Origin: Microvelia longipes
Lineage: Eukaryota > Arthropoda > Insecta > Hemiptera > Veliidae
Direction of reading: 5' to 3'
Assembly (NCBI GenBank): GCA_018340805.1
Contig: JACMZG010001914.1
Location: forward strand, 51,965,008 to 52,029,007
DNA: 64,000 nt
Shown here: in pieces, positions 45,165 through 55,995 of the stretch
Numbering within the stretch: the stretch's first letter is position 1
Layout: each line of letters starts with the position of its first letter
Notes under the pieces: generated by a model
Seen by the model: only the letters and a program-made list of their open reading frames with translations
Told to the model about the DNA's origin: nothing
Databases searched by the model: none
Translations under genes and position numbers: made by a program

Positions 45165-45989
45165 ATGTCTTTCAATTTTAAAATATTTAATACCTACTCT
45201 GATTTCTCTTCTATTACAACTAAATATTCTTTAAGTATAGTCCATGTTAACATTAGGGATGTAAAAACCAATTTTGATCATTTTCTTACTACTATATAAT
45301 CAGGTAAAAAATTACCAGATATGATGATTTTAACCGAAACTCACCTAAAAAAACATGAATCTCCTGAAAGTATAAAGAGTTATGACTGCTATTATGTCAA
45401 TGAAACACATTCTGCTTATGATGGTATTTTAATTTATGTTAAAAAAGAATCTTGTAATATAACATTCAAAGATCTAAAACTGTCATCTGCTAACTGTGCA
45501 CAAGTAGATTTTATTTATAAAAATATTAGTTATGCTATGTTAATTATTTATAGAAAACCTGATTTAAATGTTACTAGTTTTATTACTCAAATAACCGAGG
45601 TTATTACTAAAATAAAACTTAAAACTAAAAAAATCATCCTTCTAGGAGACTGTAATCTTAATATTATTAACTGTAATACTCCTAAGGCTCTAGACAAGCC
45701 ATTATCAACTCATGCTATTAACTATTTGTCCACTCTTGCACATTTAGGACTCAATCCTAGGATTGATGTTGTAACTAGGCCAGCGTCACAGACCTGTCTC
45801 GATCATATTTTTACCAACTTTGACAACTCTAGTGTCTGTGTTATCGAGTCTTTCATTACTGACCATTACATAACATCAATTTTGATTGGTTTCACCCCCT
45901 TGCCCTCTAATAAAGTGATTTCTGAAAAATATTATTTTAAAATTGATCTTGAGAATTTAAAAAACAATTTGAAAAATGAAACGGGATAG
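45165..45989 (+). pseudogene. LINE ORF2 endonuclease domain, one in-frame stop
   Basis: MSFNFKIFN... then SIVHVNIRDVKTNFDHFL (first EN motif), in-frame TAA at 45297-45299, then PDMMILTETHLKKHE, KKIILLGDCNLNI, ASQTCLDHIFTN and TDHYITSI: the TETHL, GDxN, LDHI/F and SDH-type motifs of APE-like LINE endonucleases. It nicks target DNA in functional copies. Confidence 0.88.
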
Positions 45990-46378
45990 TTTTCTTAACT
46001 GCAATGAAGTGGACACTGCCATGGATGCATTTTATAACATTCTATACTGTAATATTAATATATGTACTAAAAAAATAAAAATTTGTGCTAAGGTAACCAA
46101 ACTCAAACCCTGGATGACCTTTGGTATTCTTAAATCCATACGCACAAGAGATAAAATGCGCAATAGAATCAATAAAATGTCTTCTTTTTTTACTGATTTT
46201 AAAAATAAATTTAATGCATTTAGGAATATATTAAATACAATTATCAAAGCCAGAAAAACTGAGTACTATAAAAATAAGTTAGATAACTGCTCTAATTGAA
46301 AAGAAATGTGGAAAGTTCTTAATGAAAGCACTGGCAGAACACAACAAAATCCTCAGATTACTCTAAATATTAATAATA
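45976..46378 (+). pseudogene. LINE ORF2 linker between EN and RT
   Basis: Open 45976-46299 in a shifted frame. KPWMTFGILKSIRTRDKM is the conserved P-W-x-T/D-x-x-I/L linker motif preceding LINE RTs. It is followed by a stop and KEMWKVLNES, which also matches the family. Confidence 0.8.
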
Positions 46379-47519
46379 GTGTTATTCATTCTTCAGAACA
46401 TCCTAAGAGAGTGGCAGACGAATTTAACAATTATTTTACCTCAATACCCTGTACTTAAAAAATCCTTGAAAATCCCAAATGTTCAATTTCCTTTAGAATC
46501 TAAAAATTGTTCTTATAGACATATAGTCATAACTGTAGATGAAGTTGTTAATATTATTTCCAAATTAAACAATACCACCTCAGTTGGTCATGATATTATA
46601 TCTACCAACTCAGTAAAAACTGTTAAATATTATATTTCTGAACCTCTCTCTCATATTATTAATTTAATTTTTTTTCATGGAAACTTTCCTAAATGTCTTA
46701 AAACATCCATAATAACTCCTATATTTAAAAAAGGTGACCCTACTCAAGTTAATAATTATAGACCTATATCTATCTTGTGTGCTTTCTCTAAAATTATTGA
46801 AAAAACTATTGCATATAGATTAGAAACTCATTTTAATGAAAATAATTTATTTCATAAACACCAATTTGGTTTTATCAAAAATATGTCAACTGATAATGCT
46901 TGCGACTATGTTTTAAGAACTATTATAGATAAGCTTGATTCTAATAAAAAAGTTTTAACTATATTTTTAGATCTTTCTAAAGCTTTTGACCTTGTTGATT
47001 ATGATATTTTACTTAAAAAGCTCAACTGCTATGGCATCAGTAAAAAATTACTCTCTCTAATTGGTACTTATTTGTATGACAGACTACAAATCGTAAAAAA
47101 ATTTTAATGTTAATAGTGATTGTAATAAAGTTCTGTGTGGAGTACCTCAAGGTAGCTCTCTTGGACCTTTGTTGTTTATAATTTATGTAAATGATTTCTT
47201 GTTTCTTAATCTAAATAACTGTAAAATCACTTGTTACGTAGATAATTCTGCCTTAATCCTCTACAGTGACAGATGGGTCAATCTTAAATCTAACTCTGAA
47301 TCAGCTCTTAAAATTCTATATCAATGGTTTGCCTTTAATGGTCTACATATTAATATAGAGAAAACCTCCTGGATAGACTTTTCATGTAGAGATAAAAACA
47401 GTGAACGTAGAAACTTAATTTGTCACAGTCACCCTGTGGGAGAGGACTGCATGAATAATGATTGTAAATCAATATCCAAGGTTAATTATACTAAATATTT
47501 AGGATTATATATTGACTAA
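46379..47519 (+). pseudogene. LINE ORF2 reverse transcriptase, frameshifted, YADD-type box mutated
   Basis: 46379-47107 covers RT motifs 1-4: IITPIFKKGDPTQVNNYRPI, HQFGFIKNMSTDNA and TIFLDLSKAFDLVDYDIL (first catalytic Asp). The frame breaks at 47105. GVPQGSSLGP lies in the gap, and 47169-47519 has FIIYVNDF and CYVDNSALILYSD. The catalytic box reads YVDN, losing the second Asp. KTSWIDF and TKYLGLYID follow. Confidence 0.9.
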
Positions 47520-48200
47520 AATTACAATGGAATTACCATATTGATCATTTAGTAAAGTCATTAAATTCACAAATAGGTTTATTTTATAGAATCAGGAGGA
47601 TAGCTAGTCAGAGACGATGTTTAACATATTATCATGCCATTTTTTTGAGTAGAGCTCTCTACGGGATAATTTTCTGGGGCTATTCCTCTAAAATAAATTT
47701 AATAAAATCTTTATACTACAAAAAGCAGTAATAAAAATTATTTTAAATAAACCCAGGGACTATGGTACCGAAGCTCTCTTTTCAGATCCTAATTACATAA
47801 CTCTGGAACATAATCTAATTATTAAAACTTTAATATACTTCCACAAAAATATTAATCTGTTTCAGTTAGCTTCACATTCTTATCAAACTAGAATGAATTG
47901 CAATCCTCCTAACCTATCACTTAACCATTGTAAAAAATCTTTGAAACACAATTCCATGTACCATTACGGAATAATGCTCTACAACAATAGTCCTAATTCA
48001 TTAAAAACTATTCCTTTAAAACAATTTAAAATAAAAATAACACAATGGATCAAAACTTTCAAATTTAACCCAATGTGACTCTTTTATCCAAAATAAAAAA
48101 TCTTAACAACTATATAATTAATGATCTAACCGAATGATTTCATAGTACTTTATTGTAATTTATAATTTTATTAGTCTAATACATTATAATTTCTTTTTTT
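47520..48200 (+). pseudogene. LINE ORF2 C-terminal remnant and 3' UTR start
   Basis: Degenerate coding sequence (RIRRIASQRRCLTYYHAIFL-type reading, then 47893-48078 with NHCKKSLKHNSMYHYGIMLY and IKITQWIKTFKF), ending at TGA 48076-48078. Confidence 0.7.
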
Positions 48201-48225
48201 TTGTCTCTATTGATCTTATGTATTT

Positions 48226-48291
<66 letters not shown>
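48226..48291. repeat. (TA)n in LINE 3' UTR
   Basis: About 65 bp of TA dinucleotides. Confidence 0.95.
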
Positions 48292-48292
<1 letters not shown>

Positions 48293-48567
48293 AAATTTAT
48301 TCTTTAGTTTCTTTTTAATTTTAATATTTTAACTACTGTATTTTTCTTTTATTAATTGTTCTGTTTCCTCCCGATACTTATACTTATTGTTTAGTGATCC
48401 CCCACACACAGTTTTTACTTGTGGGATTGCCCTTCAAACCTTTTACGACAGTATTGATTTTAATTGTAAATTTATATATATAATATTTTTATAATATGTA
48501 TAATTATTGATTGTAAATTTTTATTATTTCATTTGTGGCAATAAAGGATTTTTTTGAGTTTGAGTTT

Positions 48568-49519
48568 AAATAATCTTTCAATTCAAAATCAAAATCTATT
48601 TCCATCGTTCATAAAATATTAATAATATTTCAACTATAAAAACTTAACAAAATAAATAACAACATAAATAACAAACAAAATTGTTAGATTTTGCTTTACT
48701 TTCTCAATTCGTTTATCACATGAAAGTTTAAGCTCTTTTTAACAGTTCAAACAATTAATCTGATTCAACTTGTTTATTATTTATTTTAAAGCCTTCCATT
48801 CTACCTATTTAATTTATAAGTAAGTTTTTGTCTTTTTGTATCCAACATCTAATTTATGCTTAAAATGTAGGCGAGCCGAGACGAACCCCACCTCGGGGCT
48901 CGCAATTATTATTAAATATTTAAATTAAAAATAGTTTGGTAGTAGGTTAGGAAAATTGAGCAAATCTAAGTTTACATTCTTGGAGGGAGTTGTAATTTTT
49001 TCAACATTTTTTTTAGTGTTCTAGAATATTATTGCATTAATAGTACCACCATTTTACAACAAGAAATAAAGCCGTTTATTAAACAAATAAAAAAAATATT
49101 TAAAACTTTATAAAAACTCATTAAAAGATTACTGATAAAACATAAATTTGAAAAAATTTGTATTACATATGTCCAAAAACCTCAAATATTGGTATCATGC
49201 TAAAATTCACACTTTACGCACTTTGATGATACTTCTTTTTAAATCTAGAGCTATATTGGGAAAAGGTTAGAAAATTTATTTGCAAACCGTGTAATCAATC
49301 CCTAAATATTATTTTATTTTTGCAGGTTCACCGAAAGATTGATTTGATGGTATTTTTACCGTTTTTTGGAAATTGTTAGGGAAGTTTTTAAGTCCAAAAG
49401 TAATTTTTCTGAAAATTCAGAACAAAGTGTGTCAAGTTATGATACAGGCTATAAATCATAAACCGAAAATTGAAACAAAAATTGACTGCTAAACATTGAA
49501 AGAGGGGATTGTTTGGAAA
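48568..49519. other. No recognisable gene
   Basis: AT-rich. A small stem (CGAGCCGAGA ... CTCGGGGCTCG) lies at 48873-48902. No ORF of note. Confidence 0.45.
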
Positions 49520-49890
49520 AAAAGGAAAGACAGGTCAAGTAATAAAGCTAATGTTTAGCTAACATTCCAAAAGAAATCTGCATGGTTTGAGGACAATTTA
49601 CATGGCAGATTTAACCCTACAAAAGGCCTTCATTAGTGCGAGCCGTTAAATAAAGAAAAGGGTGAGAAATTAGTTTTTTCTGATTAGATATCTGATGACT
49701 ATTAAAGATGAGTCTATGTTTGATATCTGATCTGTAAGACTCATTAATCACCCTCTTCTTTATTTAACGGCTAGCACTGAAGATGGCCTCTTGTTAAGTT
49801 TAAAGCGCTTAGCTATTTAGAAATATATTTTTGTGGAGTGACTTTTTTTTTCGTATTAAGATGAACTCCATTGACGCTTACCTTACTTCT
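49520..49890. mobile_element. Foldback FB-B, copy 2
   Basis: Left AAAAGGCCTTCATTAGTGCG, AGCCGTTAAATAAAG, AAAGGGTGA and right TCACCCTCTTCTTTATTTAA, CGGCTAGCACTGAAGATGGC are inverted. The right end AAGCGCTTAGC, CTCCA, TTAAGATGAACTCCATTGAC matches the left end of FB-B copy 1 in reverse. The left end is shorter or truncated. Confidence 0.7.
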
Positions 49891-50565
49891 TTTTCTTGTT
49901 TATACTGTTATCTAAATTTTTCGAATTCATAAATTTTCAAAATCATTTTATTATTATCTCTTTAACTCGAAAGGAACGTTAAGGAGAAGGTTCTTTCTCT
50001 AAAAAGCTAGGGGAGAATAAAGGCACACATGTTAGTTTTGTTTAATATTAAAAACTTAGTTTAATGAAGCTCCTATGCGAGGCAAACTGATATTAAAGTA
50101 CCATTTACTGTTTCCACTTAACAGAGCCTTTTTTCCACTTGTTTCTCCATAAAAAAAAAAACTTTTCCCAAAATTTTCGTAGTGAAACTTGAGTTTGTTA
50201 GGGAAACTTGGCCGCCCATGAGCCTAACCATTTACTCAACTTACTTGGTTGTGAGCCAGTTTTTTTAGGGGTATCCTTTTGAATTTTTTTCCGTATCAGC
50301 TTGATTGTAGCTAATATAAACCTTTTTTATTTCTTTTTCTTTAACTTCTCCTGCATTAAGGAGCCTGAATATTTTTGTTCCACCATGTAGAAGTAACCCC
50401 TTAGTATTATTTACCCCCAAAAAGGGCTAACAAGTGCTTACTCAATATTTTTTAGGGTTGAATTATTTCAAGGGATAGGTTTACATATATTAAGAGATTT
50501 TTTAATCTTAGTAAGGTTGTATTTATTAACTTCTTACCGGAGAGCGCCGCGCGCTTAAAACCATA
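49891..50565. other. No gene recognised
   Basis: Intergenic DNA without identifiable motifs. Confidence 0.45.
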
Positions 50566-50702
50566 GAGATATATACTAGAAGGGGCATAGCCTATCTCAA
50601 TCCATTGAGTGGCCAAAAACATCTTTATGGGGCTCTCATGGGCTCTGTGTAACCTCCTTTAAGAGTAAGTTAAGGTTATTATAAATCAATTGTTTTTATC
50701 TT
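50566..50702 (+). repeat. Dispersed repeat R3, copy 3
   Basis: AGAGATATATACTAGAAGG, GGGCTCTGTGTAACCTCC, AAGAGTAAGTTAAGGTTAT. It abuts repeat R5. Confidence 0.75.
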
Positions 50703-50707
50703 TCCTC

Positions 50708-50969
50708 GCTAAAATGCCAGCTTATTGGAAACCCATTAGATCGGAATTAAAGTGCTTGATGATTATAGTGAAACCTTGGTTCGGATTTTTAAAGTTTAAC
50801 TCAATACTTTTCCTAAATACCGATGGTTGTAGGTGTCAAAAATTATATTATATTAGTTATAATATAATAATAATCGGAGGAGTTCAAATTATTACATTAA
50901 ATTTTAAAATTAAAAAAAATAGAACTAGAAAATTAAATTTCAAACAAAATTTATGTCTCTGTTGATATA
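50708..50969 (+). repeat. Repeat R5, copy 1
   Basis: About 262 bp, nearly identical to 57525-57785, from GCTAAAATGCCAGCTTATTG to CTCTGTTGATAT. Differences are a handful of single bases. It contains a short frame repeated in both copies (50690-50965, 57531-57752) with no known motif. Confidence 0.93.
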
Positions 50970-50972
50970 ACA

Positions 50973-50977
50973 GTAAC
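50973..50977. other. Target-site duplication, gypsy element 2 (left)
   Basis: GTAAC before the 5' LTR, repeated at 53454-53458 after the 3' LTR. Confidence 0.95.
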
Positions 50978-51131
50978 TGTTATATAAATGTGTCCTCCAT
51001 CTTAAGTTGATGTTGTTGTACTTTATGTTGTTGTATGTTCTGGACTTTGAGACTATTGTATAATGTGGTATTAAAATGAAAGTTAATAAAAATTGATTAA
51101 ACTAATAAAACAGAGTTCTTATTATATTACA
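50978..51131 (+). repeat. 5' LTR, gypsy element 2
   Basis: TGTTATATAAATGTG ... ATTATATTACA, 154 bp. It contains AATAAAA and AATAAAAC words that could act as a poly(A) signal. Confidence 0.95.
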
Positions 51132-51220
51132 TGGCGCAGTCGGACTGTAATTGTTTCATATAAGTGTAATAGTTTTTGTGTAGTGTTTTTTTTTAGTTGT
51201 TGTCTAGGATTTGGTAAGTC

Positions 51221-51756
51221 ATGAGTTCCAATTATAATTTACCGGCACCCCTTTCTCTCGTTGGAAATTTATCTCAAAATTGGAAAAAATTTGTTCAATC
51301 ATTTAATGTGTACTTGGAGGCAGCTGACTTGGATGATGCGCCAGAAAGCCGTAAAATAGCCATATTGGTGATGAGGGTGTTAGTCTTTATAACTCGTTTG
51401 AAAAGATAAAGTCGAAGAGAACTTTAGATAAAGTCTTAAAACAATTTGAGGATTACTGTAATCCTAAAAAGAACCTATTATATTGCAGGCATTTGTTTTA
51501 TAATTCTTGTCAAACAGAAGGCCAGACCTTTGATGAATTCCTCACAAAAACACGTTTACTTAGTCAAGATTGTAATTTTTCAAATGCACAAGAAATGTTA
51601 AGGGATCGACTTGTTTTAGGGTGCCTGGACAAAAAGACTCAAGGGGATTTAATAAAGAAAGGTGACCCCACTCTTGATGAAGTTACGACATGTTTACGCA
51701 CTGCTGAACTGACATCTCAGCAGATAGCAAGTATCACCAATGGGGCTAGAAAATAA
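51221..51756 (+). pseudogene. gag: Gypsy element 2 gag, N-terminal and middle part
   Basis: 51221-51409 encodes MSSNYNLPAPLSLVGNLSQN then WKKFVQSFNVYLEAADLDDA, a typical gypsy Gag start (W-x-x-F-x-Q-x-F/W-x-x-Y/F). A frameshift near 51375 interrupts it. 51493-51756 resumes with CQTEGQTFDEFLTKTRLLSQ and RDRLVLGCLDKKTQGDL. Its last 17 nt overlap the next frame. Confidence 0.87.
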
Positions 51757-52438
51757 TAATAGTGATGTATACAGTGTGCAGACTAAAACTAATAAATACA
51801 ACCCACAATATAATTCAGATTCTAAAAAGTTTATATCATGTGTAAAATGTGGTTATTTTCATGCGCCTCAGCGCTGTCCTGCATTTAATAAAACTTGTGC
51901 CCAGTGTCAAGGCCGCAATCACTTTGCAAAAAAGTGTCCGAATAGATTGCCTTCTACCCCTCGACCACAAGAAGTACAGAATAGATTGCCTTCTACATCT
52001 CGACCACAAGAACTACAAAAACCCAAGCGTGAGGTAAATGAAGTTAATATAGGTAATAATGTTAATGATTTGTCTGATGATGATTATTATTGTGGAGAGG
52101 TTTCATCTTTACCTCATAGACTTGATTCATTGGCCTGGTATCAACCACTAGTTATTGAAGACACCCTAAATGTTTCTTTTAAATTAGACAGTGGGTCTGA
52201 TGTGAACATTATTCCTCAACATATTATATTTCACACGCTGCAGCAACGTTTAAATCATCGTATTGAGTTACAACAGACAAGTGCTCAGCTGGAGTCATGG
52301 AATGGTGCAAGAACTCCTATCACTGGAACAGCACTGTTGCATGTAATGTACAATAACAAGGAGTTTGTAGTAGAGTTTTGTATTGCTGGTAATAGATCTT
52401 CACAACCTATATTAGGGAGAAGTTCATGTGAAAGGTAA
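51740..52438 (+). CDS. gag-pol: Gypsy element 2 Gag C-terminus plus protease
   Basis: 232-codon frame. Zinc-knuckle pair CVKCGYFHAPQRCP and CAQCQGRNHFAKKCP, a short direct repeat (NRLPSTPRPQE/NRLPSTSRPQE), then the aspartic protease active site FKLDSGSDVNIIP and the later QPILGRSSCER block. TAA at 52436-52438 comes immediately at the deletion junction. Confidence 0.9.
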   Translation: MGLENNNSDVYSVQTKTNKYNPQYNSDSKKFISCVKCGYFHAPQRCPAFNKTCAQCQGRNHFAKKCPNRLPSTPRPQEVQNRLPSTSRPQELQKPKREVNEVNIGNNVNDLSDDDYYCGEVSSLPHRLDSLAWYQPLVIEDTLNVSFKLDSGSDVNIIPQHIIFHTLQQRLNHRIELQQTSAQLESWNGARTPITGTALLHVMYNNKEFVVEFCIAGNRSSQPILGRSSCER

Positions 52439-52439
52439 G

Positions 52440-52685
52440 GACATTTAATTGATATCTTTAAAACTATTTTTTCCACTCACGGTATTCCAGTCAAACTTTT
52501 TGCTGATAATATGCCATTTAATTCTGTGGCTTTTAATGCCTTTGCTAAAGCATGGAATTTTAAAATAATTACCTCGAGTCCACACCATCACCAAAGCAAC
52601 TGGCCTTGCTGAGCGGGCTGTTGGTATTGCAAAATCAATTTTAAGAAAAAGCAAATAATCTGGTTTAGATAAAAGAATTTTATTA
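52440..52685 (+). pseudogene. pol: Gypsy element 2 integrase core remnant
   Basis: Reads TIFSTHGIPVKLFADNMPFN and SVAFNAFAKAWNFKIITSSP, then HHHQSN in one frame and ERAVGIAKSILRKS in another. This is the second half of a retroviral-type integrase core (the D-N and P-x-x-x-x-x-N-G-x-x-E-R region). Frameshifts and stops are present, and the first catalytic Asp is lost with the deletion. Confidence 0.85.
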
Positions 52686-53203
52686 ATGGAGTATAGAAAT
52701 ACTCCTGTTAAGGGTTCCATGTTTACTCCATCTCAATTATTATTTAGTAGGTTGTGTAAAACAAAACTTCCAGTTAGAGAAGAACTTCTTGTACCTAAGA
52801 TAATAGAAAATTATCAAAAATTTTTAACTGAACAAAGTAACAAAACTGCTTATTTTTATAATTGTAGTTCTAGATACTCAAATCATAATTTTTATGTTGG
52901 TCAAAAAATTGTATACAAAGACACACTAGATTGTAAGGAATGGTTGCCTGGGACTATTGTAAAATTACATGAGTCACCTAGATCACTTTTTATAAAAGAC
53001 AATGTAACTGGTAGTATTAAAAGAAGAAATTTTATTTTTGTTAAACTTCTAATGTAGATAATTTAAATACAGATGAGGCATTTGCTTTTCAACTTTGTCA
53101 ATTAAACTCTAATAGTAGTGGCAAATCAAATTCTAATTGTAAAACCAGGTCAACACGAGAACGTAAGTCTCCTCTGCAGTTGCAAGATTATTTATTATAT
53201 TAG
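52686..53203 (+). pseudogene. pol: Gypsy element 2 integrase C-terminus
   Basis: 52686-53057 encodes MEYRNTPVKGSMFTPSQLLF, then a basic region with FYVGQKIVYKDTLDCKEWLP (gypsy integrase C-terminal barrel). After a frame change near 53050 the frame ending TAG 53201-53203 reads TRERKSPLQLQDYLLY, the usual basic tail. Confidence 0.87.
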
Positions 53204-53289
53204 TTTCATTTGAAATTGTATTTTCATTTTTCACTTTAAAAAAAAAAAAAAAAAAATCCTCTTTTTAATATTGTTTAATTTTTGTATTT

Positions 53290-53299
53290 GTGGGGAAGA
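53290..53299 (+). other. Polypurine tract, gypsy element 2
   Basis: GTGGGGAAGA directly before the 3' LTR, close to the AGGGGAAAGA of element 1. An A18-type run lies upstream near 53239-53257. Confidence 0.85.
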
Positions 53300-53453
53300 T
53301 GTTATATAAATGTGTCCTCCATCTTAAGTTGATGTTGTAGTACTTTATGTTGTTGTATGTTCTGGACTTTGAGACTATTGTATAATGTGGTATTAAAATG
53401 AAAGTTAATAAAAATTGATTAAACTAATAAAACAGAGTTCTTATTATATTACA
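53300..53453 (+). repeat. 3' LTR, gypsy element 2
   Basis: 154 bp, one substitution from the 5' LTR (TGTTGTAC versus TGTAGTAC). Confidence 0.96.
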
Positions 53454-53740
53454 GTAACGTCAAAACCTGTTATTTACTTTTTGAGATTTATCACAGAAAA
53501 TGCGCATATTTAAATAATAGATTATACAAACCGCATGACTCGTCATTATTGGCCAAAATTTTGAAACTCATTATGTATAAATTTTTCTTTGAAAGGGTTA
53601 GAAAATGTAAATGACATGGCTGCTGCTCAGGTTAACCAAGAATTAGATTCATTAGATTCACGCTAGAAAGCGTGCATTTGAAACAAAATTTGTCTGGCTT
53701 GCGGACTTCCGTGCCAGAATTATTTTGCAATTATAAACTT
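53454..53740. repeat. Repeat R6, copy 2 (diverged)
   Basis: GTAACGTCAAAACCTGTTAT, GAAAATGCGCATA, ATAGATTATAC, then TGCTGCTCAGGTTAA near 53620 and GCTTGCGGACTTC near 53698; matched by words at 30055-30250 and 58555-58870. Gypsy element 2 inserted at its left edge. Confidence 0.6.
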
Positions 53741-53891
53741 GTATGCTGTCGCTATAGCGATGAATTTAAATTTCATCTTGATTATTTTATTTGTTATTGT
53801 TTGCTTTTTCATGTCAAATTGTAATAAAAAGATTAGAGTCACATTAGAAGGTATTGAAGAAACTAGTCCCTCCTTAATAAACTGATTAGGT

Positions 53892-54063
53892 TATTGTCAT
53901 GAAGATTTAGGTCTTCCGGTGGTGACCGCGTCAATGTAGATGAAGAATTTGACGTTTCGCTTCCACTGGGGGAGGCATCTTCAGGGATATAGGACATTAT
54001 GGATAGAAACACAATGCTCTACAAAACTGAACTTAGTTCATTTATAGGAAGACCTAAATCTTT
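53892..54063 (+). mobile_element. Foldback FB-A, short copy 3
   Basis: TCATGAAGATTTAGGTCTTC ... GGCATCTTCAGGGATATAGG ... CAATGCTCTACAAAACTGAA, then abruptly GGAAGACCTAAATCTTT. The arm is present once, with only a short inverted end. Confidence 0.85.
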
Positions 54064-55559
54064 AGTCCCTCCTTTATTATTAATAGCTAACTAGAGATCA
54101 GGACATATGCTGTATATATTTTATTATTTGTTTAATGTTTAAAATTACATTATTTTAATAAGTGTTGGAATAACCCCAAACTCTATTCAGTTCTCCCTCT
54201 CACATGACTTGAGTTTTGTGCTTAGTTGCAATATAATTGGATTTTATCGTTTACAATTTTATCGAGTTTACGAGAAACGTGCACATTCATTCAATCATAC
54301 ATACATACATACAGACACCATATTTTGTTTCTATTTTTTGGATTAGTTGGTGCTACGTTGACAATTTGTGAAAAAGTAGTTGTTTTTTGTTTGTACAATG
54401 CTTCCCATTTCTTTCAGGAGGTTGGGAAGCAAAAATATAGCTCGAAAAAATAATGAAAAAACAAGTAAGTAAATCGGCCAAAATTGGAAAACATCGCGGC
54501 CGTAAAAAATCACAAGAAAAGGGCCCTAAAAAGAAAAGAAAATAACTTTTGTTGTTTGATCAGCGTAATGGAACCAGTTGTTCTTTTAATACAAATGACT
54601 TACTTGAAAAAAACCTTGTAATTGGACAAAAACCTAAATAAAGAATCATGTTAACGCTACATCTACATTAAAATAAAGAAATACCATGGGAAAAACTTAG
54701 AGGTGTAAACAAATTATGGAATAAAAAGTCTTTATTTACCTTTCGAAGAGAAGATAAACACTGTTAAGTTGGTGCCCTTTATATTTCGTGATGATTCTTT
54801 AAGTCAACACAGAAGAGATTTACTTCGTAAAAAATAAACCAGAAAAATACAGAAAGAGGAAAAAATTATATGTTTTAGAATATCTTAACATTGATGGCAT
54901 ACTACGGTAGATTTCAGAATTACTGTTGAGTATGTGTTTATTCATTGCCGCAAACATTTGTTTATTGCAAAGCGAATAAGAAGTATTAATAATTTTTAAA
55001 TTAACAAAAATAAATTTATTGAAATTTTGCTATGCGCGTACTTTTGTTAGGGCTTCAAAAATCACCACAACCTCTTTAGTGGGTTATTTGTTCGTAAACT
55101 TTCAAATTACATTATTTCCTGATGGAACATTTGTAAAATTGTATTCCACTCAGGTGTACGAGTTGCATGATTGGTTTTTAATATAGGATACATTTTTAAT
55201 GCTTTAGCAATAAAATTATGCTTTACTGACAATTCAGCAAATATGTATTTTATGGTTAAGTGTCATTGTGATTTTATGCGAACCACGGTTGATGGTTAAA
55301 TGTGAATTACTGATGTGTCTTATATATGGTAATTTTGTTGTTATAAGGCTGAAAACAAATTGCTAAACTTGATCTAAGATTTCTCATCTCTTTAAAAAAA
55401 AATCATAAATGAAGTTTGATTAAGATTAGTGTGGGTGTCCGTTGTAATTCATATAATTCATAAATGAAGTATTTATATTACTGAATTATATATAAATAAA
55501 TACTCTATGCAGACTTTAATGTGGATAAAATACATTTTTGAATTTTAACAATTTTTAAT
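54064..55559. other. No gene supported
   Basis: A 30-codon, very basic frame (54454-54543; MKKQVSKSAKIGKHRGRKKS start) and short frames to 54840 lie here. They have no motif I recognise and may be a decayed coding fragment. The rest is AT-rich. Confidence 0.4.
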
Positions 55560-55995
55560 AATTTTATGCATGTCATGTGATGAGTTGAACTAATGCTGAT
55601 AATTAAAATAAACCAAGAACATTTCTTGGTGTTATATTGGCCAAATTGTGTTCTAAATTTTAAAATAATCCGATCATTCTTTCGTGTGATATGATATTTT
55701 ATGAACTATGATTGCTGAGTCATTATTAACGGTTAATGACGTCATAAAAAATGTTTTCAGGATAAAACAATAACTTAAAATTTGATTTTGGTTCTAAGTT
55801 TCAACACTCTAAACGAACGAGAAGCTACGATGATAAAAATTCACATTCATACAGACAGACAACTTTGTAAAAACCTCCTAGAAGGTTTCAAAGACATCAA
55901 GTTAAGTTAGTTTAAGTTAAGACAATTAAGTTAAAATCTCGGTTTAGGATTTTCTAACGCAAAACAACACTTTTCCAATATTTTCCCTACAGATA
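55560..55995 (-). repeat. Dispersed repeat R1, reverse partial copy
   Basis: ACTAATGCTGATAATTAAAA, GAGTCATTATTAACGGTTAA, TCAACACTCTAAACGA, GAAGCTACGATGATAA, CAGACAGACAACTTTGTAAA, CTCGGTTTAGGATTTT. No 3' module. Confidence 0.78.

Larger units (their letters stand above)
43911..48562 (+). mobile_element. Non-LTR retrotransposon (CR1/jockey-like LINE), decayed, near full length
   Basis: Two-ORF LINE: ORF1 (about 43911-44955), spacer, ORF2 with AP endonuclease (45165-45989), reverse transcriptase (46379-47519) and a C-terminal region (to 48078), 3' UTR with a TA tract, and a tail ending GCAATAAAGG with TTTGAGTTTGAGTTT near 48538-48567. Multiple stops and frameshifts show it is inactive. Clade assignment to CR1/jockey rests on the RT motifs and ORF1 type and is by eye. 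Confidence 0.9.
50978..53453 (+). mobile_element. Ty3/gypsy LTR retrotransposon 2, young, internally deleted
   Basis: 154-bp LTRs at both ends differ at a single position by eye. A primer site (TGGCGCAGTCGG, the type used by 17.6/297-like elements, from memory tRNA-Ser) follows the 5' LTR. Gag and protease lead straight into the second half of the integrase core: reverse transcriptase, RNase H and the integrase zinc domain are all gone. It is only 2.48 kb instead of the usual 5-7 kb. LTR ends, polypurine tract and Gag style resemble gypsy element 1, so the two are related lineages. Confidence 0.95.

Noticed and set aside
54454..54543. Thirty-codon, highly basic frame
   Set aside because: Lys/Arg-rich composition follows from A-rich DNA; no homology recognised and no regulatory context.
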